64,000 nucleotides of DNA, from contig CAJKBH010000006.1 of assembly GCA_905198125.1 (NCBI GenBank), positions 34,207 to 98,206 of the forward strand, written 5' to 3'. Each line of letters starts with the position of its first letter. Within the stretch, counting starts at the first letter, position 1. The translations under genes were made by a program, and so were the position numbers. Of the stretch, positions 26,479-35,166 are shown piece by piece. The notes beneath the pieces are model-generated. The model was not told the DNA's origin. It made no database searches and saw only the letters and a list, made by a program, of their open reading frames with translations. The stretch is from an uncultured Porphyromonadaceae bacterium. GTDB taxonomy: Bacteria > Bacteroidota > Bacteroidia > Bacteroidales > Muribaculaceae.

Positions 26479-27735
26479 ATGGCCGCCACTCCGGATAATC
26501 CCAATAATCCCACCTCTCCCAATTCTCCCGCACCCACCCCCGAACTCCGGCCGGCGCAGACCGACCGCAGGTACTACTGGTTCCTTATCATATATCTGGT
26601 GCTGTTAAGCGCCCTGGGCTCGTTTGTCAACGACATGTACACGCCGTCGCTGCCTCAGATAGCCCGCGACTTCCACAGCTCTCCCTCGCAGTCGCAGCTC
26701 TCTCTGACAATGGGCATGATCGGACTGGCCATCGGTCAGCTGCTGCTCGGCCCCATCTCCGACCGCTATGGGCGTAAACCGGTGCTGATCGGCTCCATGC
26801 TCGTATTCATAGCCGGCGCCATAATGTCCGTGTTCTCCACGTCCATGATATTCTTCCTGATGTGCCGTCTGGTGCAGGGCATCGGAGCCTCGGGCGGTTA
26901 TTTCCTGGCACGCACCATTCCCGCCGACATATTCCATGGCCGCGGGCTGGCCAGGTTCATGGCCATAATCGGCGCCGTCAACGGACTTGCACCCGCATCC
27001 GCGCCTGTATTGGGCGGCGTAATAGCCGACTACATCAGCTGGAAGGCCGTGTTCATTTTCCTGGCCGCCTTCACGGTGCTGATTCTGACATTCATAGGCA
27101 AGCTCAAGGAATCGCTCTATCCTCAGGACAGATCGAAACTCCCGTGGTACAAGACCTTGCCCGGATATATGGTCCTGCTGCGCAACAAGGCGTTCGTGAC
27201 ACATATCTGTCTTAAAGGCTGCTCGCTCGGACTCCTGTTCACCTATATCTCGGCCGCCCCGTTCATCCTGGAGGACCATTACGGATTCTCGCAGACCATG
27301 TACGGCGTCATAATCGGCCTCAATTCCATAGCCGTGGCGTTGGGCTCGATGCTGTCGCTCCGGTTCCATCCCTTCAAGAAGGCGGTGCCCGTAGCGGCGC
27401 TGATACTGATTCCGGCCATCGGATTCGGAGCCTACGCACTGTGGCACATACACAGCTTCGTATGGTTCGAGATCTGCATGGTGACGATGCTGTTTGCCGG
27501 CGGCATGATATTCAGCGTGTCCAACACGCTGGCCATGAACGAAGGACGCGCTAAAGCCGGCGAGGCATCGGCATTGCTGGGGGTGTCCGGCTACATCGTC
27601 GGCGCCACAGTGGCCCCGCTGGCCGGCATCGGCAACGTGATGCACAGCACAGCCATCGTGTTCCTGGTGTTGCTCGCCCTGGTCCTCGTATTCTCCTTCC
27701 TCACCTACCGCCTCAAGCCCGACCTCGACTCATAA
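26479..27735 (+). CDS. Bcr/CflA family multidrug efflux MFS transporter
   Basis: 418 residues from the ATG at 26479; an upstream in-frame start at 26368 would precede the promoter and add a non-conserved tail. The protein has a Pro/Asn-rich cytoplasmic N-terminus, then 12 predicted membrane segments. The motif A region between helices 2 and 3 reads GPISDRYGRKPVL, and the first helix carries FVNDMYTPSLPQIARDF, both diagnostic of Bcr/CflA drug:proton antiporters. The cargo (bicyclomycin, sulfonamides or others) cannot be predicted. Confidence 0.9.
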   Translation: MAATPDNPNNPTSPNSPAPTPELRPAQTDRRYYWFLIIYLVLLSALGSFVNDMYTPSLPQIARDFHSSPSQSQLSLTMGMIGLAIGQLLLGPISDRYGRKPVLIGSMLVFIAGAIMSVFSTSMIFFLMCRLVQGIGASGGYFLARTIPADIFHGRGLARFMAIIGAVNGLAPASAPVLGGVIADYISWKAVFIFLAAFTVLILTFIGKLKESLYPQDRSKLPWYKTLPGYMVLLRNKAFVTHICLKGCSLGLLFTYISAAPFILEDHYGFSQTMYGVIIGLNSIAVALGSMLSLRFHPFKKAVPVAALILIPAIGFGAYALWHIHSFVWFEICMVTMLFAGGMIFSVSNTLAMNEGRAKAGEASALLGVSGYIVGATVAPLAGIGNVMHSTAIVFLVLLALVLVFSFLTYRLKPDLDS

Positions 27736-27788
27736 GCCCCCGGCCCTTAGGGTCATAAGCTGATTTTTCAGTTGATTTTCGCTGAAAT

Positions 27789-27819
27789 TTTGCAATTTGG
27801 GAAATTATTTGTAATTTTG
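27789..27819 (+). promoter_or_regulatory. promoter of tRNA-Thr
   Basis: TTTG at 27789-27792, 19 nt spacer, TAATTTTG at 27812-27819, about 50 nt before the tRNA. Confidence 0.75.
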
Positions 27820-27871
27820 CAGACGCATCAGGTCTATGCCACCGCAATAATGCAGTAACACAGGGCCATCT

Positions 27872-27944
27872 GCCGCAATAGCTCAGTTGGTAGAGCATTT
27901 CATTCGTAACGAAAAGGTCGTGGGTTCGAGTCCCACTCGCGGCT
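27872..27944 (+). tRNA. tRNA-Thr (CGT anticodon)
   Basis: 73 nt that fold as a cloverleaf: acceptor GCCGCAA with TCGCGGC (one mismatch), D arm GCTC/GAGC, anticodon loop TTCGTAA, T arm GTGGG/CCCAC with loop TTCGAGT, discriminator T. The CCA end is not encoded. The anticodon CGT reads ACG threonine codons. Confidence 0.95.
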
Positions 27945-27950
27945 CCTACA

Positions 27951-27984
27951 AACCTCTTCAGCTCGGAGCTGAGGAGGTTTTTTC
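27951..27984 (+). terminator. terminator of tRNA-Thr
   Basis: A 13-bp stem, AACCTCTTCAGCT with AGCTGAGGAGGTT, and a 3-nt loop, followed by a T run. It begins 6 nt past the tRNA. Confidence 0.9.
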
Positions 27985-28022
27985 ATTTCATCCCGTTTCC
28001 GGACAATACCCGACATCAAGTC

Positions 28023-29867
28023 ATGAAGGAACTTTTTTTATTTCTTAAGAAATACGCCACTCCCTACAAAGCCAACATACTGCTCAGCATCCTGTTTAAC
28101 CTGCTGACGGCTTTCTTCACACTGTTCTCCTTCGCGTTCATCATCCCGATACTGCAGATGCTGTTCGGCATCAGCACCACCCAGTACTTCTACATGGAAA
28201 TCGGTTCCGCATCGTTCAAGGACGTGGTGGTCAACAACTTCTACTACTACGTGGCCGAAATGATAGCGAATTACGGCCCGTCGGCCACGCTGGCCTGTCT
28301 GGGCCTGATATTGGTGGTGATGACCCTGCTGAAGGTGCTGACGGCCTACTTTTCGGAGTATTTCACCATCCCGATGCAGAACGGCGTGGTGCGCGACATC
28401 AGGCGCCAGATGTACAATAAGATAGTGTCGCTGCCCGTAGGCTTCTTCACCAACGAGCGCAAGGGCGACATCATGGCGCGTCTGTCAGGCGACGTGCAGG
28501 AGGTGCAGAATTCCGTGATGGCGTCGCTGTTCTCGCTGGTGAAATACCCTGTCATGATCATAGCCTGTCTGGGAATGATGCTTTTCATCAGCTGGAAACT
28601 CACTGTCTTTGTGTTCATAATGCTACCCATAATGGGGTCCCTTATGGGAGCCGTGGGCAAGAAGCTGAAGGCCAAGTCGCTGGCCGCACAGCAGAAATGG
28701 GGCGACATCCTGTCCAGCGCCGAGGAGACCATCGGCGGACTCCGCGTCATCAAGGCTTTCAACGCCGAGGGATTCATGGAGCGTCATTTCGCCTCGGAGA
28801 CCGAGCAGTTCTATAAGATAAACAACGCCGTGGGACGCCGCACGGCCCTGGCCCACCCCATGAGCGAGTTCCTGGGCACCACGGCCGTGGCCATCATCCT
28901 GTGGTTCGGCGGCTCGCTGATCCTGTCCGGCAATTCAGACATAGACGCCGCCGGATTCATCTATTACATGGTGATGTTCTATTCCATCATCAACCCGGCC
29001 AAGGAACTGAGCAAGGTGTCATACACCATCCGCAAGGGTATGGGAGCCAAGGAGCGCATCGACAAGATTTTGGACGCTCAGAATCCCATTCAGGATCCCG
29101 AATCCCCGCGTGAACTCACCAACGGCAACGCCCCCGTGGGAGTGCGCTTCGAGGACGTGACATTCCGCTATTCCGACGACCCAGACTCGCGCGACGTGCT
29201 GAAGGACGTGAACCTTGACGTCAAGGCCGGCCAGACCGTGGCCATTGTCGGCGAATCCGGCTCGGGCAAGTCCACGCTGGTGGACCTGATACCGCGCCTC
29301 TGGGACGTAGAACACGGGCATGTCAAGGTGGACGGCATCGACATCAAGGACCTGCGCGTGCACGACCTGCGCGGCCTGATGGGCAACGTGAACCAGGAGG
29401 CCATTCTGTTCAACGACACCATATTCAACAACATCGCCTTCGGCTGCGACACGGCTACGCAGCAACAGGTGGAGGAAGCCGCCCGCGTGGCCAACGCCCA
29501 CGACTTCATCATGGAGACCGAACACGGCTACCAGACCATGATAGGCGACCGCGGCTGCCGTCTGTCCGGAGGCCAGCGCCAGCGCATATCCATAGCCCGC
29601 GCCATACTCAAGAACCCCGCCGTCCTGATACTCGACGAGGCCACATCGGCCCTCGACACCGAATCCGAGCGACTGGTGCAGGAAGCCCTGGAAGCCCTGA
29701 TGAAAGGACGCACCACCATCGTCATAGCCCACCGCCTCTCCACCATCGTCAACGCCGACCGCATCTGCGTGCTGCACCGGGGCGAGATTGTGGAAAGCGG
29801 CACCCACGACGAGCTGATTGCCCTCGGTGGCCACTACAAGCGCCTGGTGGATATGCAGCACCTGTAA
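28023..29867 (+). CDS. ABC exporter, MsbA-like (fused membrane and ATPase domains)
   Basis: 614 residues. Six membrane helices fill residues 1-340, then an ATP-binding domain: Walker A GESGSGKST (about residue 412), signature LSGGQRQR, Walker B VLILDEATSALD, and the H-loop AHRLST. It acts as a homodimer in the inner membrane. MsbA homologues flip lipid A core; the neighbouring prenyl and glycan membrane proteins suggest lipid-linked glycan or lipid export, but the cargo is unproven. Confidence 0.9.
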   Translation: MKELFLFLKKYATPYKANILLSILFNLLTAFFTLFSFAFIIPILQMLFGISTTQYFYMEIGSASFKDVVVNNFYYYVAEMIANYGPSATLACLGLILVVMTLLKVLTAYFSEYFTIPMQNGVVRDIRRQMYNKIVSLPVGFFTNERKGDIMARLSGDVQEVQNSVMASLFSLVKYPVMIIACLGMMLFISWKLTVFVFIMLPIMGSLMGAVGKKLKAKSLAAQQKWGDILSSAEETIGGLRVIKAFNAEGFMERHFASETEQFYKINNAVGRRTALAHPMSEFLGTTAVAIILWFGGSLILSGNSDIDAAGFIYYMVMFYSIINPAKELSKVSYTIRKGMGAKERIDKILDAQNPIQDPESPRELTNGNAPVGVRFEDVTFRYSDDPDSRDVLKDVNLDVKAGQTVAIVGESGSGKSTLVDLIPRLWDVEHGHVKVDGIDIKDLRVHDLRGLMGNVNQEAILFNDTIFNNIAFGCDTATQQQVEEAARVANAHDFIMETEHGYQTMIGDRGCRLSGGQRQRISIARAILKNPAVLILDEATSALDTESERLVQEALEALMKGRTTIVIAHRLSTIVNADRICVLHRGEIVESGTHDELIALGGHYKRLVDMQHL

Positions 29868-29885
29868 ATTACATAATATCAAGTC

Positions 29886-30776
29886 ATGACACGATACAAG
29901 GCTCTTATAGAATTGATCAGACCCAAGCAATGGGTCAAGAATCTGTTCGTGTTTCTTCCGATGTTTTTCGGTGGCCACATGAATACCGCAGAGGCATGGA
30001 TAGAGGCATCCCTGGCTTTTGTGTCATTTTCCCTTATCGCCAGTGCCGTCTATTGCATCAATGATGTGCAGGACCGGGACAGCGACAGGCTTCACCCCGT
30101 GAAACGTTCACGGCCTGTGGCCTCGGGCACCGTATCTCCTTTCGCCGCCACAGTCCTGTCCATATTCCTGGTCGGGGCGGCCGAATGCGTGACATGGTTC
30201 GGCATCCAGGACGGAGGAATGGCCGTCGCTGCAATCATATCTTTTTATTTCGTACTGAACCTCGCTTATACTTTCGGACTCAAAAAGATAGCGATTGTCG
30301 ATGTCATCATCATCGCCTTCGGTTTCGTCCTCAGGCTTTTTGCAGGCGGATATGCCTGCGATATAGCATTGTCTCCCTGGATTGTCCTCATGACATTCCT
30401 TCTGACCTTGTTCCTGGCATTCGCGAAACGTCGCGACGACGTCGTGCTGCGCAAACGGGAAAACATTGTGGTGCGCCAAAACACCCAGCACTATAATCTC
30501 GCGTTCATGAATCATGTGCTCGGCATTCTGGCAGCCGTCACTATGGTATGCTACATCATGTACACGGTCAGCCCCGAAGTCATAGAAAGATTCCATAGCG
30601 ATTATGTCTATGTGTCGTCTGTATTCGTTTTAGCCGCATTGATCAGATATTTCCAGCTCCTTATCGTATTGGACAAGGACGGCGACCCGACCCGCATACT
30701 CTGGACCGACAGGTTCATCCAATGTTGCGGTATAATCTGGCTCGCCTTCTTCGCCATGCTGATCTATATCATATAG
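29886..30776 (+). CDS. UbiA-family prenyltransferase, decaprenyl-phosphate phosphoribosyltransferase-like
   Basis: 296 residues, about nine hydrophobic segments. The N-terminal RPKQWVKNLFVFLPMFFGG and the motif INDVQDRDSDRLHPVKRSRP (the NDxxDxxxD metal site) match the DPPR-synthase branch of UbiA rather than quinone prenyltransferases. That branch joins phosphoribosyl diphosphate to a polyprenyl phosphate, the first step to polyprenyl-phosphoryl pentose donors. A GT-C-like membrane protein follows 7 nt later, so a lipid-linked pentose pathway to a surface glycan is plausible. No epimerase pair (DprE1/DprE2-like) is in view. Confidence 0.75.
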   Translation: MTRYKALIELIRPKQWVKNLFVFLPMFFGGHMNTAEAWIEASLAFVSFSLIASAVYCINDVQDRDSDRLHPVKRSRPVASGTVSPFAATVLSIFLVGAAECVTWFGIQDGGMAVAAIISFYFVLNLAYTFGLKKIAIVDVIIIAFGFVLRLFAGGYACDIALSPWIVLMTFLLTLFLAFAKRRDDVVLRKRENIVVRQNTQHYNLAFMNHVLGILAAVTMVCYIMYTVSPEVIERFHSDYVYVSSVFVLAALIRYFQLLIVLDKDGDPTRILWTDRFIQCCGIIWLAFFAMLIYII

Positions 30777-30783
30777 CATTGAT

Positions 30784-32433
30784 ATGAACAGGAAACATAC
30801 TGTACTGACGCTCGCGATGGCTGCCATAATTCAGGCGCCACTGCTGTTTTATGGTGTTGATCTGGCAGACACCGGGTTCTACATGTCCTTTTACGAATGG
30901 ATTTTCAAGGATCCGGCATGTGTGGAGTACAATTTCATGTATTACCTTACGGGCATTGTCGGCGGTATATGGCACTCTATATGGCCCGGACTCCTGTCCC
31001 TACGGGTATTGGGACTGCTTGTCAATCTCTGTACGGTATGGGTATTGACACGAATCATCACAGACGTACGGGCACTCGCCGCGTCCGTAGCGATGGTATT
31101 GTTCGGGTTGTATATCTCACCGTCGACGTTCAATTATGACACATTGTCCGCCTGTCTGACTGTGACCGGCCTGTGGTTTATGATCCGTAGCGGCAAAACA
31201 GGATGGAAATGGACCTTTGTCGCCGGAATCATAATGGGCATCAACGTTTTCAGCAGGGTATCCAATTTGGCGGGACTGGGTTATGTCCTTTATTATCTGA
31301 TCCGATCATTCTGGCACAGGCATAAGCCATATAAGGCAGTGTTATGGTATCTTGCAGGTTGGGCAACCGGGGTATGCCTTGTCCTGCTGTTAATGCTCTG
31401 TTTAGGACATATCGATGTCTTCACCGACAATCTGACCGAACTGTTGTCAATAGCCGGGGCTGAACAAGGCGAAGCGTCTCACGGGCTGGGCAACCTGATT
31501 GGAGCCATGTTCAGGACGTGGAAACGCATCCTCAAATTTTCATTCGTTGCAACGGTTCTGATATGCTTGTTCTGTTGCATACGCAAATATGTTTCGATTC
31601 GCAGTGTCCGGATGGTATTGCTTACAATCCTGTCGGTGTTCCTTGCCTATGTGATGTACCGTTCTTCGCCTGTGACCGTTACAGCCGGCATAGGGCTGAT
31701 AGGGTGTGTCGCGGTTTTTATCAACAGCAAAGGGCATTGTCTGTGGGACGAGGCTCTGTGCGGTCTGCTGATGCTGTTCATAATGCCCTTGGGATCCGAC
31801 GGAGGCATATACAACACCGGTACACTCGCCACCTGGCTACCTTTGGCCGTAGCCATGGCGTTTTTTATGAATCCGGCCCATGCAAAAAGGCGCGCGCTTG
31901 TCCCCGGCATATCGTTTTCCACCGGTATGGCTGCCGTATTCTGCCTGATAATGATTGTATATGTGGTCCGTAATGGCGTATATTTCGATGATACACGTCC
32001 CACCGACAGATTGAAAAATATATGCGGGCAACCCATCTATACATCATCCGAAAGACAGGAACTGATCGAAGACCTCGTGACGCAACTGAACCGCCATGTC
32101 AAGTCGGGTGACGTATTGATGGTGTATGGCACCGGACCGACGCTGAACTACCTTACGCATACCCGACCCTGGCTCGGCTGTTCCTGGCCCGAACAGTTCA
32201 TGGTGTCGTCATTGCGTCAGCGAATGGCCGCGGCAACCCAGCGGCCTACTATCGCAATCCTGAAATTCGATACAATCGGATCGGAATTCGGTGATCCGTC
32301 TGCCGATTTTGCCATGGGCGGAGACGAAAACATTTACCATAACCCACCGAAATCAGCCTGTATTTACGAGTATATCGAATCGCATGGCTACACTCTTGTT
32401 TCCGATAACGAATACATGGCTGTCTACCGGTAA
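30784..32433 (+). CDS. polytopic membrane protein, GT-C glycosyltransferase-like
   Basis: 549 residues with about 11 membrane segments in the first 390, then a soluble C-terminal domain of about 150 residues. The short acidic motif after the first helix (GVDLADTGFY) resembles the acidic catalytic loop of GT-C enzymes that use polyprenyl-phosphate sugars. The conserved C-terminus is not one I can name. The downstream position next to a DPPR-synthase-like gene supports use of a lipid-linked pentose (inference). Base composition is visibly more AT-rich than the flanks, which may indicate transfer. Confidence 0.6.
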   Translation: MNRKHTVLTLAMAAIIQAPLLFYGVDLADTGFYMSFYEWIFKDPACVEYNFMYYLTGIVGGIWHSIWPGLLSLRVLGLLVNLCTVWVLTRIITDVRALAASVAMVLFGLYISPSTFNYDTLSACLTVTGLWFMIRSGKTGWKWTFVAGIIMGINVFSRVSNLAGLGYVLYYLIRSFWHRHKPYKAVLWYLAGWATGVCLVLLLMLCLGHIDVFTDNLTELLSIAGAEQGEASHGLGNLIGAMFRTWKRILKFSFVATVLICLFCCIRKYVSIRSVRMVLLTILSVFLAYVMYRSSPVTVTAGIGLIGCVAVFINSKGHCLWDEALCGLLMLFIMPLGSDGGIYNTGTLATWLPLAVAMAFFMNPAHAKRRALVPGISFSTGMAAVFCLIMIVYVVRNGVYFDDTRPTDRLKNICGQPIYTSSERQELIEDLVTQLNRHVKSGDVLMVYGTGPTLNYLTHTRPWLGCSWPEQFMVSSLRQRMAAATQRPTIAILKFDTIGSEFGDPSADFAMGGDENIYHNPPKSACIYEYIESHGYTLVSDNEYMAVYR

Positions 32434-32557
32434 ATGCACGCCGGCGTCCATACTTTTCCGACTCTTTCGGAATTCTCCGGTTCCGCCCAAATCAGCACTC
32501 TAAATTAACACTTTATTTGCAATTAGTTGCGCAATAATATCAAAGCGACAATAAGAG

Positions 32558-32588
32558 TTGCAATGCGCCTCATTTTTTTATAATTTAG
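32558..32588 (+). promoter_or_regulatory. promoter of mannan operon
   Basis: TTG at 32558-32560, 20 nt spacer, TAATTTAG at 32581-32588 (one mismatch to TAnnTTTG). The leader to the mannanase start is about 60 nt. Confidence 0.55.
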
Positions 32589-32598
32589 CGTTCAGGAT

Positions 32599-32619
32599 TG
32601 CGTTCGTTATGAACGAATC
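32599..32619 (+). promoter_or_regulatory. palindromic candidate operator
   Basis: TTCGTT, 3 nt, AACGAA (32603-32617), within a partly symmetric larger context (GATTGC before, ATC after). It lies just downstream of the predicted transcription start of the mannan operon, where a repressor would block it. No cognate regulator gene is adjacent. Confidence 0.4.
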
Positions 32620-32652
32620 GGAAAAAGACTGACGATAACACACTTTTCAATC

Positions 32653-33855
32653 ATGAACTCTAAATTCATAAAAGGGATACTGGCTACCGCCCTCGTAACG
32701 GGGGCTTCGCTGGGAATGAACGCACAGGATTGCGACACAAACCCTCGCTGCCAGAATCAGACGCCTGCCGCCCGGCTGAAATATAAGCTGAACAGCCTGA
32801 CCAAAGCGGGTAAGACGGCGTTCGGCCATCACGACGACACGGCCTACGGTCACGAGTGGACCGGCGTGAAGTTCGCTCCGGGCACTGCCGGCCGCAGCGA
32901 CGTCAGGGATGTGGCGGGTTATTACCCCGGCGTCATGTCGTGGGACCTGGGCGGCCTGGAACTTCAGGACACGGTGAACCTTGACGGCGTGCCGTTCAGC
33001 CTGATACTTCGCGAGGCCCGCGCCCAGAACGCGCGCGGAGGCGTAAACACCTTCAGCTGGCACCTTCGCAACCAGGTGACCGGCGGCGACAGCTGGGACG
33101 TGTCGGACAAGCAGGCCGTACACAAGATGCGCACCGACCCCGAACAGCTGGCCAGATATCAGGAGACCGTGCGCCTCGTGGCACGTTACCTGAAGCAGAT
33201 GACCGACGAGAACGGCCGTCCGTTCGGCGTGATATTCCGCCCGTGGCACGAGCAGACAGGTTCGTGGTTCTTCTGGGGCGGCGAGAACAGCTCGCCCGAG
33301 GATTACAAGTTCCTGTGGACCGAGATGCGCCGCATATTCGACGAGGAGAACGTCAACAACGTGGTGTGGGCGTTCAGCCCCGACCGCGTCAAGAGTGAGG
33401 AACAGTATATGCTGACTTATCCCGGCGATGAATACGTTGACATTTTAGGCACGGACGTGTACCAGTTTGCCGGCGAGGGCGGCGACGCAACATATCGTCA
33501 GGATGCCGGCCGGTCGCTCGGTATCGTGACCTCTCTGGCACGCAAACACAACAAGATTCCGGCATTCACCGAGACCGGCCTGGAGGGCATATCCGATCCC
33601 AAATGGTACACCGGCCAGCTGCTTCCGCTGCTTAAGGCCAACCCCGTGGCATACGTTGTGGTATGGCGCAACGCCGAGGACAACAAGAAGCACTACTACA
33701 CTCCCTTCAAGGGCCATCCGGCAACAGACGACTTCAAGGCATTTACCGAAGACGACCTCATCGTCATGGCCGGCAAGCCCATGGGCATAAAGGCCAAGGC
33801 CCAAAGCGGCGCTCGCGTCAAGAAGGCTCCCAACGCAAAGCCCGTACGCAGATAA
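32653..33855 (+). CDS. GH26 beta-1,4-mannanase, secreted
   Basis: 400 residues with a signal peptide (ILATALVTGASLGMNAQ). GH26 motifs: acid/base Glu200 in RPWHEQTGSWFFWGG and nucleophile Glu307 in FTETGLEG; GHHDDTAYG near residue 58 and WHLRN near 136 line the substrate groove. It should cut mannan backbones to mannobiose. Together with the next three genes it has the same order as the Bacteroides fragilis mannanase, mannosylglucose phosphorylase, transporter and epimerase operon. First gene of the operon. The C-terminus is basic (KAKAQSGARVKKAPNAKPVR), an unusual tail for the family. Confidence 0.92.
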   Translation: MNSKFIKGILATALVTGASLGMNAQDCDTNPRCQNQTPAARLKYKLNSLTKAGKTAFGHHDDTAYGHEWTGVKFAPGTAGRSDVRDVAGYYPGVMSWDLGGLELQDTVNLDGVPFSLILREARAQNARGGVNTFSWHLRNQVTGGDSWDVSDKQAVHKMRTDPEQLARYQETVRLVARYLKQMTDENGRPFGVIFRPWHEQTGSWFFWGGENSSPEDYKFLWTEMRRIFDEENVNNVVWAFSPDRVKSEEQYMLTYPGDEYVDILGTDVYQFAGEGGDATYRQDAGRSLGIVTSLARKHNKIPAFTETGLEGISDPKWYTGQLLPLLKANPVAYVVVWRNAEDNKKHYYTPFKGHPATDDFKAFTEDDLIVMAGKPMGIKAKAQSGARVKKAPNAKPVRR

Positions 33856-33929
33856 GCTTTCCCAAACACGGATAATACAACTATAACCGAGGATAATTTC
33901 TCATATAACATACGATAATTTCTCATCTG

Positions 33930-35099
33930 ATGACAACATTCGAACGCCGCAAGGCACTGATAGAGACACGATACGAAGAACTGGTGACCCGTGCCAACAT
34001 TCCGTTGGAGGGCAACGGCATCTACACCCGCTACGCTCATCCCGTGATCACAGCCGACATGGTGCCCCCGTTCTGGAAATACGACTATGATCCCGAACGC
34101 AACCCCTACTTCATGGAGCGCATCGGCGTGAACGCCACGCTGAACTCCGGTGCGATGAAAATCGACGGCAAATACGTGCTGGTGGTACGTGTGGAGGGAA
34201 TGGACCGCAAGTCGTTCTTCGCCGTGGCCGAAAGCCCCAACGGCATCGACAATTTCCGTTTCCGCGAGCGTCCCATCACCATGCCCGACATCGACGGCAA
34301 CCCCACCACCAACATCTACGACATGCGCCTTACGCAGCATGAGGACGGCTGGATCTACGGTCTGTTCTGCGCCGAGCGTCACGACGACGCGCAGCCCGGC
34401 GACCTGAGCGCGGCCACGGCAGCCTGCGGCATCGCCCGCACCAAGGACCTGGTGACCTGGGAACGCCTGCCCGACCTGAAGTGCGCCAGCCAGCAGCGCA
34501 ACGTGGTGCTCCATCCCGAATTCGTCGACAGCAAGTATGCCCTATACACCCGCCCGCAGGACGGATTCATCGACACGGGCAGCGGCGGCGGCATCGGCTG
34601 GGGACTCGTCGAGGACATGACCAACGCAGTGCTCGGTCCCGAAACCATCATCGACCCCCGCTATTACCACACCATCAAGGAGGTGAAGAACGGCGAGGGT
34701 CCCCACCCCATCAAGACACCTAAGGGATGGCTGCACCTGGCCCACGGCGTGCGCGCCTGCGCTTCCGGACTCCGCTACGTGCTGTATATGTACATGACCA
34801 GCCTGGAGAAGCCCTGGGAGAAGATAGCCAGCCCCGGCGGATACTTCATGGCTCCGGTGGGCGAGGAATACATCGGCGACGTGATGAACGTGGTGTTCTC
34901 CAACGGCTGGATCGCCGACGAGGACGGCAAGGTGTTCATCTACTACGCCAGCTCCGACACCCGCATGCACGTGGCCACATCCACGATCGACCAGCTCGTG
35001 GACTACTGCTTCAACACTCCGCAGGACGGCCTGTTCACCGGCAAGTCCGTTGAGGCCATCAACCGTCTGATAGACGGCAATCTTCCTTTCCTGAAATAA
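33930..35099 (+). CDS. GH130 4-O-beta-D-mannosyl-D-glucose phosphorylase
   Basis: 389 residues, the size of the GH130 subfamily 1 enzymes. It carries NIYDMRLTQHEDGWIYG, with the Asp that acts as general acid in this family, and GTRxxx-like phosphate-binding residues in later blades (residues about 150-300). It splits mannosyl-glucose with phosphate into mannose-1-phosphate and glucose inside the cell. It lacks a signal peptide, consistent with cytoplasmic use of the product made by the epimerase at 36632. A hairpin follows before the transporter. Confidence 0.9.
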   Translation: MTTFERRKALIETRYEELVTRANIPLEGNGIYTRYAHPVITADMVPPFWKYDYDPERNPYFMERIGVNATLNSGAMKIDGKYVLVVRVEGMDRKSFFAVAESPNGIDNFRFRERPITMPDIDGNPTTNIYDMRLTQHEDGWIYGLFCAERHDDAQPGDLSAATAACGIARTKDLVTWERLPDLKCASQQRNVVLHPEFVDSKYALYTRPQDGFIDTGSGGGIGWGLVEDMTNAVLGPETIIDPRYYHTIKEVKNGEGPHPIKTPKGWLHLAHGVRACASGLRYVLYMYMTSLEKPWEKIASPGGYFMAPVGEEYIGDVMNVVFSNGWIADEDGKVFIYYASSDTRMHVATSTIDQLVDYCFNTPQDGLFTGKSVEAINRLIDGNLPFLK

Positions 35100-35112
35100 A
35101 ATCATTCACACC

Positions 35113-35144
35113 GGACGCATCCATGAATTTTCATGGGTGCGTCC
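35113..35144 (+). terminator. hairpin within the mannan operon
   Basis: A 15-bp stem, GGACGCATCCATGAA with TTCATGGGTGCGTCC (one T-G pair) and a 2-nt loop, 13 nt after the phosphorylase stop. It may protect the upstream mRNA or attenuate expression of the transporter and epimerase. Confidence 0.6.
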
Positions 35145-35166
35145 AATCATATCTTAAAAAACCACC

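Noticed and set aside
32603..32617. CRISPR-like or attachment-site interpretation of short palindromes
   Set aside because: No array of repeats and spacers and no cas genes anywhere; the tRNA-Thr has no integrase nearby and no repeated 3' end.
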